Of a DNA stretch of 64,000 nucleotides, positions 16,468 to 25,511 are shown in pieces. Positions within the stretch are counted from its first letter, which is position 1, and every line of letters starts with the position of its first letter. The notes under the pieces are model-generated. The model was not told the origin of the DNA. It made no database searches and was given only the letters and a program-made list of their open reading frames with translations. Source of the stretch: CAYVTV01 sp964526475 (GTDB lineage Bacteria; Bacteroidota; Bacteroidia; Bacteroidales; GCA-2748055); assembly GCA_964526475.1 (NCBI GenBank), contig CAZGKF010000002.1, forward strand, positions 1 to 64,000. The letters are read 5' to 3'. The translations under genes were made by a program, and so were the position numbers.

Positions 16468-17016
16468 ATGACTGTTTATACCGATCAGGAGCTAATATCA
16501 CTTTTTAAAAGTGCAGATAAAAAAGAGTTTGCTTTCAACCTTATCATGGACAGGTACAAGGAAAGAATGTACTTATATATCAGGAAGATACTGATCACTC
16601 ATGAAGATACGGATGACGCCTTGCAGAATGCTTTTGTAAAAGTGTGGTTTGCCCTGGATAATTTCAGGGAAGAAGCTTCATTACATACCTGGCTTTATAA
16701 AATTGTAAGTAATGAGGCTCTCACTTTACTGAGAAAAAAAAAGAAGATTCATCTTTTTTCAGGTAATGAAACCGAAGCAAAACTTGCCGAAAGCCTGGAA
16801 AGCGACCCATATTTCAATGGAGATGAACTCCAATTGAAACTTCAAAAAGCTATCCTCTCCCTTCCGGAAAAACAAAGACTTGTTTTCAATATGAAATATT
16901 TTGATGAATTGAAATATGAGGAAATGGCTGATATCCTTGAAACATCTGTTGGAGCACTCAAAGCATCCTATCACCATGCAGTAAAAAAAATAGAAAAATT
17001 TATGAAGACAGATTAA
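16468..17016 (+). CDS. ECF-type RNA polymerase sigma factor
   Basis: A 182-residue sigma-70 family factor with regions 2 and 4 only. Region 2 is at about 20-90 (MDRYKERMYLYIRKI, then DDALQNAFVKVWFAL and TWLYKIVSNEAL). Region 4 is at about 125-180 (LPEKQRLVFNMKYF, then YEEMADIL). It is followed at 42 nt by a small single-pass membrane protein and then a Spy-like exported protein, a layout that recurs in Bacteroidota. It is probably released by an envelope signal and directs transcription of envelope-stress genes; its regulon cannot be read here. Confidence 0.92.
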   Translation: MTVYTDQELISLFKSADKKEFAFNLIMDRYKERMYLYIRKILITHEDTDDALQNAFVKVWFALDNFREEASLHTWLYKIVSNEALTLLRKKKKIHLFSGNETEAKLAESLESDPYFNGDELQLKLQKAILSLPEKQRLVFNMKYFDELKYEEMADILETSVGALKASYHHAVKKIEKFMKTD

Positions 17017-17058
17017 ACTAATTATTGTTTTATAAGTCAAATTATTAAGTTAAGAGAG

Positions 17059-17514
17059 ATGAATAACAACAAACATAATAAATTTACATTCCTGAATTCC
17101 GGAAAAGAAAATTCTTTTCTGACTCCGGATGGTTATTTTGAAGGACTTAATAAAAAAGTCCATCTCAGAATAAATAAAGAAATAAATAATCCTCAGGCAA
17201 AAAATGAACGAGGCAGGTGGACTGCAATTCGTTCGCAGTTAGCTTTAGCAGCCGGATTTATTGGTTTTGCCTTTATTATTTATTCGGGAGTACACTTTTT
17301 CCTTGGCAGGGAGAGCCAGAAGGATCTCTACAATAATTACCTTACAGAATTTATTGAGCTGGAATACAGTAATATAAGTGAGGAAATCCTGTTTGAGATG
17401 ATAGAATCATCCCGGTTAAAGAACGAAGAAGAAAATAATAACATGAATGAGCTTATCATTGAGTATCTTAGTGACTCAAAGATCGATTATGAATCCATCA
17501 TAAAGGAACTTTAA
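17059..17514 (+). CDS. Single-pass membrane protein of the sigma module, putative anti-sigma
   Basis: A 151-residue protein with a cytoplasm-facing N-terminal 55 residues, one membrane segment (about 61-81) and an acidic C-terminal region ending in a repeated Ile/Glu-rich helix. It has no zinc-binding HxxxCxxC motif of the common anti-sigma fold. Its position between an ECF sigma gene and a Spy-like gene, with short spacings (42 and 12 nt), suggests that it holds the sigma factor at the membrane. That role is inferred from context only. Confidence 0.6.
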   Translation: MNNNKHNKFTFLNSGKENSFLTPDGYFEGLNKKVHLRINKEINNPQAKNERGRWTAIRSQLALAAGFIGFAFIIYSGVHFFLGRESQKDLYNNYLTEFIELEYSNISEEILFEMIESSRLKNEEENNNMNELIIEYLSDSKIDYESIIKEL

Positions 17515-17526
17515 AACTATACAATT

Positions 17527-17994
17527 ATGAGAAAAAAAATGTTTATCTATATGATTACTGCACTTTTCCTTTTCATCCGTTTTAATGCATACAGTCAGTT
17601 TGACGAGCGGAATGAAAGATTTCAGGCGCAAAAAGTGGCTTTTTTTACTGAGAGAATGGAGCTTACAGCAAAAGAAGCGGAAAAATTCTGGCCGGTATAT
17701 AACGACCATAACAACAGAAAAGAAAAGCTTGAGGAAGAATCCAGAAATTTACTCAGATATCTGGCAAAAAACCAGAATAATATGTCGGACGGGGAGATCA
17801 GGGAATCGCTGGACAAATATCTCGTCAATCAGGACAAGGTACATCAGTTAATGCTGGAATATCATAATAAGTACCTTGAAATTCTGCCACCAGGAAAGGT
17901 GGTGAGAATATATATCACTGAAAATCTTTTCAGGACTTTTCTGCTTAATCAGCTAAGAGAGAGCCGCCAGGAGAGGATACAACGAAGGTTTTAA
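17527..17994 (+). CDS. Exported Spy/CpxP-like helical protein (sensor of ECF sigma type)
   Basis: A 155-residue protein with a signal peptide (about 1-23) followed by a highly charged helical domain. The segment MELTAKEAEKFWPVYN matches the LTxxEAxxFWPxY pattern of Bacteroidota proteins annotated as sensor of ECF-type sigma factor. These look like periplasmic Spy/CpxP chaperones. It probably reports envelope stress to the membrane protein encoded just upstream. Its stop overlaps the convergent hisS stop by 4 nt. Confidence 0.7.
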   Translation: MRKKMFIYMITALFLFIRFNAYSQFDERNERFQAQKVAFFTERMELTAKEAEKFWPVYNDHNNRKEKLEEESRNLLRYLAKNQNNMSDGEIRESLDKYLVNQDKVHQLMLEYHNKYLEILPPGKVVRIYITENLFRTFLLNQLRESRQERIQRRF

Positions 17995-19364
17995 GAAAGT
18001 TCCAGTAGTCTTTCAGTAAGCAAAACAGAGGAGATGGTTTCCTGTTTTCCGGTTTGCATATTTTTCAAGGTAAGCATATCCTTTTCAATTTCCTCATCAC
18101 CTGCAAGAATTACAAATGGTATTTGGTTAACATCGGCGTAAGCCAATTGTTTCTTTACCTTCACGCTATCGGGATAAAGCTCGGAATTTACACCTTTTTC
18201 CCGCAGTTTATGCAGATGTCGAAGAGCATATATTGATTCTTTCCATCCAAAATTAACAAACAGTGCTTTTGTTGTTGTATTTGCATATGTAGGGTATTTT
18301 TTCAGATGTTGCAGCACATCATATATCCGGTCTGCTCCGAATGAAATTCCTACTCCTGAGACACCCTGCATACCAAAAATTCCTGTTAGGTCGTCATATC
18401 GTCCTCCACCGCATATGCTTCCGATGTCCATTTCCACAGCCTTAACCTCAAATATGGTTCCGGTATAATAATTCAAACCTCTGGCAAGTGTTATATCAAA
18501 TATAAGTTCATTCTTCAAAGGAATGACTCCGGCCAGTTCCATAACCGTTTCCATTTCATGAAGCCCTTTTTGCCCGGTATCAGACTCTTCAAAACATTTC
18601 TTCAGGGCACTCAGTTTTTCAAAGTTGTTTCCTGCTAATTGAAGTATTGGTGTGATAAGGGAAAGAGATCTGTCTCCTATTTGCTTCCCTCTTAATTCTT
18701 CCAATACTTTTTCCTTCCCCAACTTCTCAATTTTATCAATGGCCATTGTTATATCAGTAAACCTGTCGGATTCTCCTATAATCTCTGCAACACCGGCAAG
18801 TACCTTCCTGTTGTTTAATCTGATCTCTACCTTAATATCCAGGTCAGTAAAAACCTTGTCGATGATATGAATAAATTCAGCTTCATTTAATAGAGAATTA
18901 CTTCCAATAACATCTGCATCGCACTGATAAAACTCTCTGTACCTGCCTTTTTGCGGGCGATCGGCTCTCCATACCGGTTGAATCTGGTAACGTCTGAAGG
19001 GGAAGGTAATTTCATGCCGGTGCTGGACAACAAAACGTGCAAAAGGAACAGTAAGATCATATCTAAGTCCCTTGCTGCAAATTTTTGCTGAAAAATTAGA
19101 AGGAGTAATGTTTTCAAGCTCTTTCCTCTCAACTTCTGACAAAAAATCCCCTGAATTAAGTATCCTGAAAAGCAGTTTATCGCCCTCCTCTCCATACTTT
19201 CCCAACAATGTAGTTAAATTCTCCATTGCGGGAGTTTCAACAGGCTGGTACCCAAATAACTCGAATGTCTGTTTTATGGTCTGAAAAATGAAATTTCTTC
19301 TGACCATTTCCTTTGGTGTAAAATCTCTGGTTCCTTTTGGAACAGATGGTTTCTTTTCAGCCAT
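17991..19364 (-). CDS. hisS: Histidine--tRNA ligase
   Basis: A class II aminoacyl-tRNA synthetase of 457 residues. The N-terminal GTRDFTP is typical of HisRS. Class II motif 2 spans YREFYQCDADVIG. The histidine-specific motifs RGLNYYTGTIFE and GGGRYDDLTG follow. The last 90 residues form the anticodon-binding domain. It charges tRNA-His. It lies tail to tail with the sigma module and is followed upstream by unrelated exported proteins, so it is probably transcribed on its own. Confidence 0.95.
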   Translation of the reverse strand: MAEKKPSVPKGTRDFTPKEMVRRNFIFQTIKQTFELFGYQPVETPAMENLTTLLGKYGEEGDKLLFRILNSGDFLSEVERKELENITPSNFSAKICSKGLRYDLTVPFARFVVQHRHEITFPFRRYQIQPVWRADRPQKGRYREFYQCDADVIGSNSLLNEAEFIHIIDKVFTDLDIKVEIRLNNRKVLAGVAEIIGESDRFTDITMAIDKIEKLGKEKVLEELRGKQIGDRSLSLITPILQLAGNNFEKLSALKKCFEESDTGQKGLHEMETVMELAGVIPLKNELIFDITLARGLNYYTGTIFEVKAVEMDIGSICGGGRYDDLTGIFGMQGVSGVGISFGADRIYDVLQHLKKYPTYANTTTKALFVNFGWKESIYALRHLHKLREKGVNSELYPDSVKVKKQLAYADVNQIPFVILAGDEEIEKDMLTLKNMQTGKQETISSVLLTERLLELS

Positions 19365-19408
19365 GCAATATTATTTTTGAACGAAGAATCCGGATAAGAA
19401 CAATTGGT

Positions 19409-20260
19409 TTATTTAGCAAGTTTCTTCAGATCGGAAATAAGCAATCCATCCTGATTCTTCCCGCTGATCATATGGTAATCAAAGTAATAAAAATTTGCAT
19501 CTCCTGCACCAATAAGAATTTTATAACACCTTGCCTTAAGTTTTTTACCTTCAGGTCCCACTTTATGCAGAAAAACAACATCATCAACTTTCTTATCAAT
19601 AGCTTCTTTTATTTCTTCACGTGTTACAATCTCAAATTTATATGGATAAACCTGTCTGATCCTTGAAGGAGTACTGATAGATTTTGTAAGCTCATCCTCA
19701 AGAAGAAAAAGGGTCTTCCCTTTAACATCGGATCTGTTGTCATTATAATGCCTGAATACATTAGATGAGATTAATTGCGGATTTTCCCTCAGGAGATTAA
19801 CATGCTTCTGCATGAACCTGACAATGAGTCCGATCTTATAATTATAATTATCAGGGTCAGCAGTTGAATAACCAAGTGGAATGGATACAATATCCCTGAG
19901 GTCGTTGATGGAAAGGTTATCCCCTCCCATGGAAAGGTGAAGGAAGATGTACCTGGATTCAGTTTTATCCCTGTCAAAAGTCACATAGCTTGTATAAATA
20001 AATGATGCATTAATGTCTTTTGATTTCTCTTCAAAATCTGCCAGCCTGATGAAGTCATATTCCGTAAGATTCCATTCTTCCGGCATTGCTTCCTGTATCC
20101 CGAAGTTGAAATCAGACATGGGGCTGGCTTCAAGAACTACGTATGTTTTTGTCTTTGCAAGATGTTCAAGATCAGCGGGAGTAGGTACGTAAGGGCGCTG
20201 TGCAACAATTGTAACTGAGAAAAAAACAATTGCAACAGGAAATAAAAAGGACTTCTTCAT
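19409..20260 (-). CDS. Exported protein of unknown function
   Basis: A 283-residue protein with a clear signal peptide (MKKSFLFPVAIVFFSVTIVAQ). The mature part is mixed alpha/beta with no cysteine-pair, lipobox, sorting domain or catalytic motif that I recognise. KARCYKILIGAGDANFYYFDYH near the C-terminus looks like a structured core. It is preceded at 24 nt by another exported unknown on the same strand, so the two probably form a small operon. I do not recognise the family. Confidence 0.6.
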   Translation of the reverse strand: MKKSFLFPVAIVFFSVTIVAQRPYVPTPADLEHLAKTKTYVVLEASPMSDFNFGIQEAMPEEWNLTEYDFIRLADFEEKSKDINASFIYTSYVTFDRDKTESRYIFLHLSMGGDNLSINDLRDIVSIPLGYSTADPDNYNYKIGLIVRFMQKHVNLLRENPQLISSNVFRHYNDNRSDVKGKTLFLLEDELTKSISTPSRIRQVYPYKFEIVTREEIKEAIDKKVDDVVFLHKVGPEGKKLKARCYKILIGAGDANFYYFDYHMISGKNQDGLLISDLKKLAK

Positions 20261-20284
20261 AGTTTTTCTAAGGTTTTAGATTGT

Positions 20285-20995
20285 TCAACGGGGAAAATAT
20301 AAAGGATTTCTCTCATTAAATTTACGTATATACATAAATTTCAACTGATTCTTTTTTTTCTTCCTTAAGGACATGTATTCATCATGCAGTTCGGGGTCTT
20401 TCATAAGTAAAACCTCAAGATTATTAACATTATATTCAAGCAGTTTTCCTGTTTCAAAATCAATCATATATTGACGCATTTCAGAAGATGGATAATTTGA
20501 TGGCATTGACCCGTAGCGGTAAGAATAATAATTATAGGGATTGTAATAATACGGATCATAATACCTGTTGTTGTATGTTGTAATTGTTGCCACAAAATGA
20601 CATATTTGCCCCAGGAAAGTAACTCTGTTGAATACATCTCCTATACGGATATAAACAACCCCGTTTTTGCTGAATCCCCAGATCTTATTAATGTCAGTCT
20701 CCTGGCGTATTCCAAAAGCATCAAAATATGCCAGTTTTTTACCATCGAGGATTTTGTTAAAAAAATCGCCGGAGGTGTAATCAATATCAGTAATTACTCT
20801 TGCAGGGGGAACAGGTTCATTCCTTCTCACCTGATCAAATCCAATATAAAATCCCTCCCTGAACATAAAGTCAGGAGAATACATAATCGTATCTGAGCCA
20901 GCATACTGTGCGGCAGAGTTCAGCAGGGAATAAACAATAAGGGCTGATATCAATACTAGTCTTTGTATCGTTTTTTCTATATTAACGCTTGCCAT
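20285..20995 (-). CDS. Exported tyrosine-rich protein of unknown function
   Basis: A 236-residue protein with an N-terminal signal or anchor (about 11-29, cleaved near NSAAQ). A beta-rich domain follows, then a striking Tyr/Asn/Pro-rich stretch (about 142-168, with YYDPYYYNPYNYYSYRYG), and last a basic C-terminal region containing KKKKNQLKF. It heads a two-gene unit with the exported protein 24 nt downstream. The Tyr-rich stretch suggests an adhesive or disordered surface segment, which is inference. Confidence 0.6.
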   Translation of the reverse strand: MASVNIEKTIQRLVLISALIVYSLLNSAAQYAGSDTIMYSPDFMFREGFYIGFDQVRRNEPVPPARVITDIDYTSGDFFNKILDGKKLAYFDAFGIRQETDINKIWGFSKNGVVYIRIGDVFNRVTFLGQICHFVATITTYNNRYYDPYYYNPYNYYSYRYGSMPSNYPSSEMRQYMIDFETGKLLEYNVNNLEVLLMKDPELHDEYMSLRKKKKNQLKFMYIRKFNERNPLYFPR

Positions 20996-21209
20996 AGTAA
21001 GTTTGTTTCTGTAAAATTAAAATTTAACGGCACTATAATAAAGCAAAAAGAGAAAAAAACAGAAAAATCCATCTTATTGCTTTAAATATTCGGTGACTTC
21101 AATATTGTTCGCTACAATCTCTTTGCCATTTTTAATTACAGGAAACACATTCACTTTCAATCCCAAACTATTTTACAAAATAGAGAAACTTTTTAATAAT
21201 AATATCGTA

Positions 21210-21217
21210 TAATTTTG
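21210..21217 (+). promoter_or_regulatory. -7 promoter element for the hybrid kinase homologue
   Basis: TAATTTTG matches TAnnTTTG and lies 59 nt before the start codon. The preceding bases are very AT-rich; no clear -33 TTG was found. Confidence 0.4.
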
Positions 21218-21275
21218 TTTTCTTGAGCAATAAATAATTTATATATTCAGAGAAAAATATAATAAAAGATTTTAT

Positions 21276-22970
21276 ATGAACCTAAGAGAAAAACTTCAAG
21301 GAATTATTCAAAATAGGGTATCGGATTATTCAGGTGATTTATCGCAAAATTCCTTAGTGACTCGTTTATTATTTTACATATTTGAATTATCCTTTTTGGG
21401 AGCAGGTCTATGGTATCTTTTCGAAAACATATTTACAGCCTCACTCATTCTCTTATCAGCCTTTGTTATACTAACTATTATCTATGTTTTTTCTTATACC
21501 GGCAGATTAGCTAAATGGAGCAAATACCTTTTTGTGTCAGTTCCTGCAATTGTCTTACTCTTCTTTTATTACGCCTATCCTGCATTACCTGTTTTTCAGG
21601 GTATCTTATTTATAATTCCCTTATTTGCCATTATTATGCTGGGAATAAAACCTGGAACATTTTATTCATTCGGGTTCATTGTTTTATGTATTCCTGCAAT
21701 TGTTTTTCATAATAAATCTGGTTTAGATATATTACCTGAATTCTATATTACGACCTTAGGAGGGTATTTAATTTCCATCCTGGTATATGTTATTATTTTT
21801 GAAATCTCAAACACCAGGATCAAGCAATTGAGCAGAAAAACAGAAAAGTTAAATGAGGAACTGTATAATAAAAATATATTTATATCAAATCTATCCCATC
21901 AACTAAGGACCTCTCTTAGTAATATACTACTTGTTAATAACCTGGTAGATACTTCGGGTTTGAATGAGAAGCAAAGCGATCTTGTTGACACATTAAAAGC
22001 ATCAACGAATAATCTTATTGAGACTGTTAACAGAATTGTGGAATTTTCCCAGGAAGATCTAACGCAATATAAAGACTCGAATTTAAGTTTCGATTTAAAT
22101 ACTACAATGCAGAGTCTGGTGAGGCTTTTCCGAGACAGGGAACATGCAATTATTAAGATTGATATTTCACCATCCATTGAGAACTTTGTTATTGGGAACC
22201 CAATTAAAATAAAGCAAATCTTTCTTAATCTGATTCAGGGGATCATGTCTCAGAAAAAAGAACTTCTGCAGAATATTATTATCCGTCTTATACCACAATC
22301 AGAAACTAAATCCCAAATAGAAATTACTTTTCTAATTGAATCTTTTTATGCTGAAAAGAAGAGAGAAAACATCCGTATTCCTTATTCAGAAGCGGAAGAT
22401 ATGCAACCAGCAAATCTGGATAATATTAAAAAACTTATTCATAATACGGGTGGGCATCTGAATATTGAAAAAAATGATAAGCACACTATTTACAAATTCA
22501 GTCTTAATTATATAAAAGATACCTCCAGGAAGATTGCTGTTCCAAAGGAAAAAGTTGAAACTCCTGAAGGTGAAAAGATTGAGCTTAAAGACGCAAATAT
22601 CTTACTTGTTGAGGATAATCAAATTAATCAGAAAATAGTAATGTTGAGTCTGAAAAATATGGTAAAAACCATTGATGTTGCAAGTAACGGTAAAGAGGCA
22701 CTTGATAAATTCGGCACAAGCAAATATGACCTCATTCTTATGGATATACAAATGCCTGTGATGGATGGAATTATTGCAGCAAAAAAAATTCGGGATATAG
22801 AAGCCAGTACAAATACACAAACTCCAATAATTGCCATTACTGCCAATGCTCTTTCGGGTGACCGGGAGAACTGTCTTGCAGTCGGGATGGATGATTACAT
22901 CAGTAAACCATTCCAGGTTGATATTCTTTTACAGAAGATGAAAAAACTGCTCCTAAAAGCAGATAATTAG
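21276..22970 (+). CDS. Membrane hybrid histidine kinase homologue with decayed ATPase and intact receiver
   Basis: A 564-residue protein. About six membrane helices (30-178) replace a sensor domain. A HisKA-like helix pair keeps the phosphorylatable H208, but the usual following Glu/Asp is Q209 (SHQLRTSL). The ATPase region is recognisable yet damaged: the N-box reads QIFLNLIQG with Gly at 322 where the second Asn should be, and no DxGxG or GxGxG box remains before the GGHLNIEK strand (392-399). The C-terminal receiver is complete, with E446-D447, phospho-acceptor D490, T522 and K544. I infer that it cannot autophosphorylate and acts as a phosphate acceptor, phosphatase or docking partner for another kinase. 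Confidence 0.85.
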   Translation: MNLREKLQGIIQNRVSDYSGDLSQNSLVTRLLFYIFELSFLGAGLWYLFENIFTASLILLSAFVILTIIYVFSYTGRLAKWSKYLFVSVPAIVLLFFYYAYPALPVFQGILFIIPLFAIIMLGIKPGTFYSFGFIVLCIPAIVFHNKSGLDILPEFYITTLGGYLISILVYVIIFEISNTRIKQLSRKTEKLNEELYNKNIFISNLSHQLRTSLSNILLVNNLVDTSGLNEKQSDLVDTLKASTNNLIETVNRIVEFSQEDLTQYKDSNLSFDLNTTMQSLVRLFRDREHAIIKIDISPSIENFVIGNPIKIKQIFLNLIQGIMSQKKELLQNIIIRLIPQSETKSQIEITFLIESFYAEKKRENIRIPYSEAEDMQPANLDNIKKLIHNTGGHLNIEKNDKHTIYKFSLNYIKDTSRKIAVPKEKVETPEGEKIELKDANILLVEDNQINQKIVMLSLKNMVKTIDVASNGKEALDKFGTSKYDLILMDIQMPVMDGIIAAKKIRDIEASTNTQTPIIAITANALSGDRENCLAVGMDDYISKPFQVDILLQKMKKLLLKADN

Positions 22971-23947
22971 AACGCCGGTTTAATTCCAATAACCAGAATA
23001 TCATCTATCTGTTCATGATTTCCTTTCCAACTCTCCATGCTTTCAGCAAGATATTGCTTTTGGTTCTCAGGTGGGAGATTATGAATAGAAAGGAGAAGAT
23101 GTCTGAATCTCCGGTATTTGAATTTTTTTCCTTCAGGTCCTCCAAACTGATCAGGGTACCCATCTGTAAATATATAGATCATATCACTTCTCTCAAGAGG
23201 AAATTTATGCGATGTGAAAGTTCTGTCTAATTCCATATAATGATTTTGAGAATCTGCGCCAATAGAAAATCTGTTAGCCGGTATTTCAATTAACCTGTTA
23301 TTTCTTATAATATATACCGGATTAAAGGCACCGGCATATGTAAGTACATTATTTTTCTTGTCAAAAACGCAAAAAGCGAGATCCATGCCGTCGGTCAGGA
23401 TATATTCACCATTCTGTAAAAAAAATAAATCTTCAAATCCTTTATTCATTTCATTTAATATCCCGGCAGGTTCATAAATCTTATGATCAACTACTATTTT
23501 ACGAAATAATTCAATTCCAATAAGTGACAATAAGGCTCCCGGAACACCATGTCCTGTACAATCAACTGCTGCAACAAAAACCATATCCCCTTCTTCAAAG
23601 ATCCAGTAAAAATCACCTGACACAACCTCTTTTGGCTCATGCAAAATGAAAGAGTGAGGAAGTATTGCTTTAAATATTTTCTGACTGGTAAGAATTGACA
23701 TTTGAATTCTTTGTGCATACCTGAGACTTTCTTCTATATTCCTGGTACGTATGCTTAAGAGTTCCTTCTGCCTTTTTATTTCCTTTGCAGCTATATCTCT
23801 TTCTCTCAACAACTTGATTGATCTTCTGAGTGATCGTGTTCTTAACCTGATGAAGAAATAAATAAAGACCGCTCCTAAAAGTATATAACCAGAAGTGGTC
23901 ATATTGTTATCCCAAAAGGAAGAAGAAATAAGAGCAGAATCTGTCAA
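22967..23947 (-). CDS. SpoIIE-family protein serine/threonine phosphatase
   Basis: A 326-residue membrane-tethered phosphatase. One N-terminal membrane helix (about 18-34) is followed by a coiled coil (about 38-75) and a PP2C-like SpoIIE domain. Metal-binding motifs are VSGDFYW, DCTGHGVPGALLS, DGMDLAFCVFD and FTDGYPDQFGG. Homologues often carry large beta-propeller or TPR sensors before the same membrane helix and coiled coil; here no sensor is present. It probably dephosphorylates an anti-sigma antagonist. Its stop codon overlaps that of the convergent pseudo-kinase gene (shared TTAG), and it follows gltA by 56 nt. Confidence 0.88.
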   Translation of the reverse strand: MTDSALISSSFWDNNMTTSGYILLGAVFIYFFIRLRTRSLRRSIKLLRERDIAAKEIKRQKELLSIRTRNIEESLRYAQRIQMSILTSQKIFKAILPHSFILHEPKEVVSGDFYWIFEEGDMVFVAAVDCTGHGVPGALLSLIGIELFRKIVVDHKIYEPAGILNEMNKGFEDLFFLQNGEYILTDGMDLAFCVFDKKNNVLTYAGAFNPVYIIRNNRLIEIPANRFSIGADSQNHYMELDRTFTSHKFPLERSDMIYIFTDGYPDQFGGPEGKKFKYRRFRHLLLSIHNLPPENQKQYLAESMESWKGNHEQIDDILVIGIKPAF

Positions 23948-24003
23948 GATAATGCAGGTTTATATTTCAGATCAGATTAATAATCAGCCATAGAATACAT
24001 GTT

Positions 24004-25329
24004 CTATTCAGATTCCTCAGTAGATTTCTCCCCCATAGCTATTCTTTCGAGCATTTCCGTTGTAATAGATTTAGGTCTCTCGAGTGGGTAAAGAAGAGCT
24101 CTGTCCCAAATGATATTTGCGCAAATTCCTATTGCTCTTCCGATTCCAAAAAGAACTGTATAAAAATCATATTCTGTAACACCGTAATACCATTGGATAA
24201 CACCGGATTGAGCATCCACATTAGGCCAGGGGTTTTTAGCCTTCCCCTGTTCCTTCAGAATATCGGGAACAACTTTATAAAGGGCGTCGGCATATTTAAA
24301 TAAGGGGTCATCAGGCATATTCTTCAGACAGAATTCTCTCTGAAGCATATATCTTGGATCCGTCTTGCGTAGCACAGCATGTCCATAACCTGGAATAACC
24401 TGTCCCGAATTCAGTGTGTCCCAGACAAATTGGCGCATTTCGTCTTCAGTAGGGATTTTGCCTTCCATCTTATCCATTAGATCCTGCAGCCACCTTAGTA
24501 CTTCCTGGTTAGCCAGCCCGTGAAGGGGACCTGCCAGACCGTTGATCATTGCTGAGATGGAAAGATAAATATCTGAAAGGGAACTGGCAACCAGATGACC
24601 TGTATGAGCACTGACATTACCACTTTCATGATCGGCATGTATAATAAAATGCATTCTGGTTACATCGTCGTAAGGTTTTCCTATTCCCATCATATGTGCA
24701 AAATTTCCACCCATGTCGTGATGAGGGTTCGATTGGATCCTTTTACCATCGCGATAAAGTTTTCTGTAAATATAAGCTCCTATTTCCGGTAGTTTGGCAA
24801 GTAAGTTAAGAGCATCTTCATATGTCGGATCCCAATAATCAAGTTTATTCAAGCCCGCGTGATATTTCTTATTGAAAAACGACTCACGCGACATGGCCAG
24901 AATAGCTGTTGAGAAGATGGCCATTGGATGACTGATTGATGGAAATGCATCAATAACCTCATACACATAACGTGGTAAAATGCGCCGCTTGTTAATCTCA
25001 TCAGCAACTTCAGAAACTTCCTTATCACCAGGCATCTCACCCGTAAGAAGAAGATAAAATAATCCCTCCACATAAGGCATTTCAGCACCTTTTGGTCTGG
25101 GTAGCTTCTCGAAGACCTCCGGTAAAGTGTAACCTCTATATCTTATTCCTTCAATAGGATCCAGATAGGATATATCTGTTACGAGGCATTTCAACCCGCG
25201 CATTCCACCTATAACCTGACTAATTTTTACCTGATCAACAATTACATCACCGTATCCCTTTACTAATTTTTCTGTTCGCGGACGCCAGCTAAGTATTTTT
25301 TCGTAAAGTGTTTGTTTTAGATTTGCCAT
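24004..25329 (-). CDS. gltA: Citrate synthase, eukaryotic-like type
   Basis: A 441-residue citrate synthase joining acetyl-CoA and oxaloacetate. Catalytic regions visible are HADHESGNVSAH and the mitochondrial-like GHAVLRKTDPRYM, which places it with the eukaryotic-type enzymes also found in some Bacteroidota rather than the shorter or allosteric bacterial forms. The ATG at 25329 (MANLKQTLYEKI) is chosen; the frame is open further upstream but that extension is not conserved-looking. A -7 promoter element lies about 125 nt upstream. eno precedes it on the same strand, ending in a terminator. Confidence 0.93.
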   Translation of the reverse strand: MANLKQTLYEKILSWRPRTEKLVKGYGDVIVDQVKISQVIGGMRGLKCLVTDISYLDPIEGIRYRGYTLPEVFEKLPRPKGAEMPYVEGLFYLLLTGEMPGDKEVSEVADEINKRRILPRYVYEVIDAFPSISHPMAIFSTAILAMSRESFFNKKYHAGLNKLDYWDPTYEDALNLLAKLPEIGAYIYRKLYRDGKRIQSNPHHDMGGNFAHMMGIGKPYDDVTRMHFIIHADHESGNVSAHTGHLVASSLSDIYLSISAMINGLAGPLHGLANQEVLRWLQDLMDKMEGKIPTEDEMRQFVWDTLNSGQVIPGYGHAVLRKTDPRYMLQREFCLKNMPDDPLFKYADALYKVVPDILKEQGKAKNPWPNVDAQSGVIQWYYGVTEYDFYTVLFGIGRAIGICANIIWDRALLYPLERPKSITTEMLERIAMGEKSTEESE

Positions 25330-25452
25330 GATTAGAATGTATATGTTTAATGAATTAATATCTGTAAGACAAAGAGACATAAAAATAATAAAAAATCAGT
25401 TACGAGCATATACTGCTATAAATTTAAAATCAGAATGGCCCCCTTAATGTAA

Positions 25453-25460
25453 CAAAAGTA
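25453..25460 (-). promoter_or_regulatory. -7 promoter element for gltA
   Basis: On the minus strand TACTTTTG matches TAnnTTTG. It lies between the eno terminator and gltA, leaving a leader of about 115 nt. Confidence 0.45.
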
Positions 25461-25511
25461 TTTCAATTTTGTTTAGGGTTCCATACTGGCATATATGTGG
25501 TCGATTAATCT

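Noticed and set aside
23948..24003. A missing sensor domain fused upstream of the SpoIIE phosphatase
   Set aside because: Only 56 nt separate it from gltA and no open frame extends it; the single-helix form is taken as the real gene.
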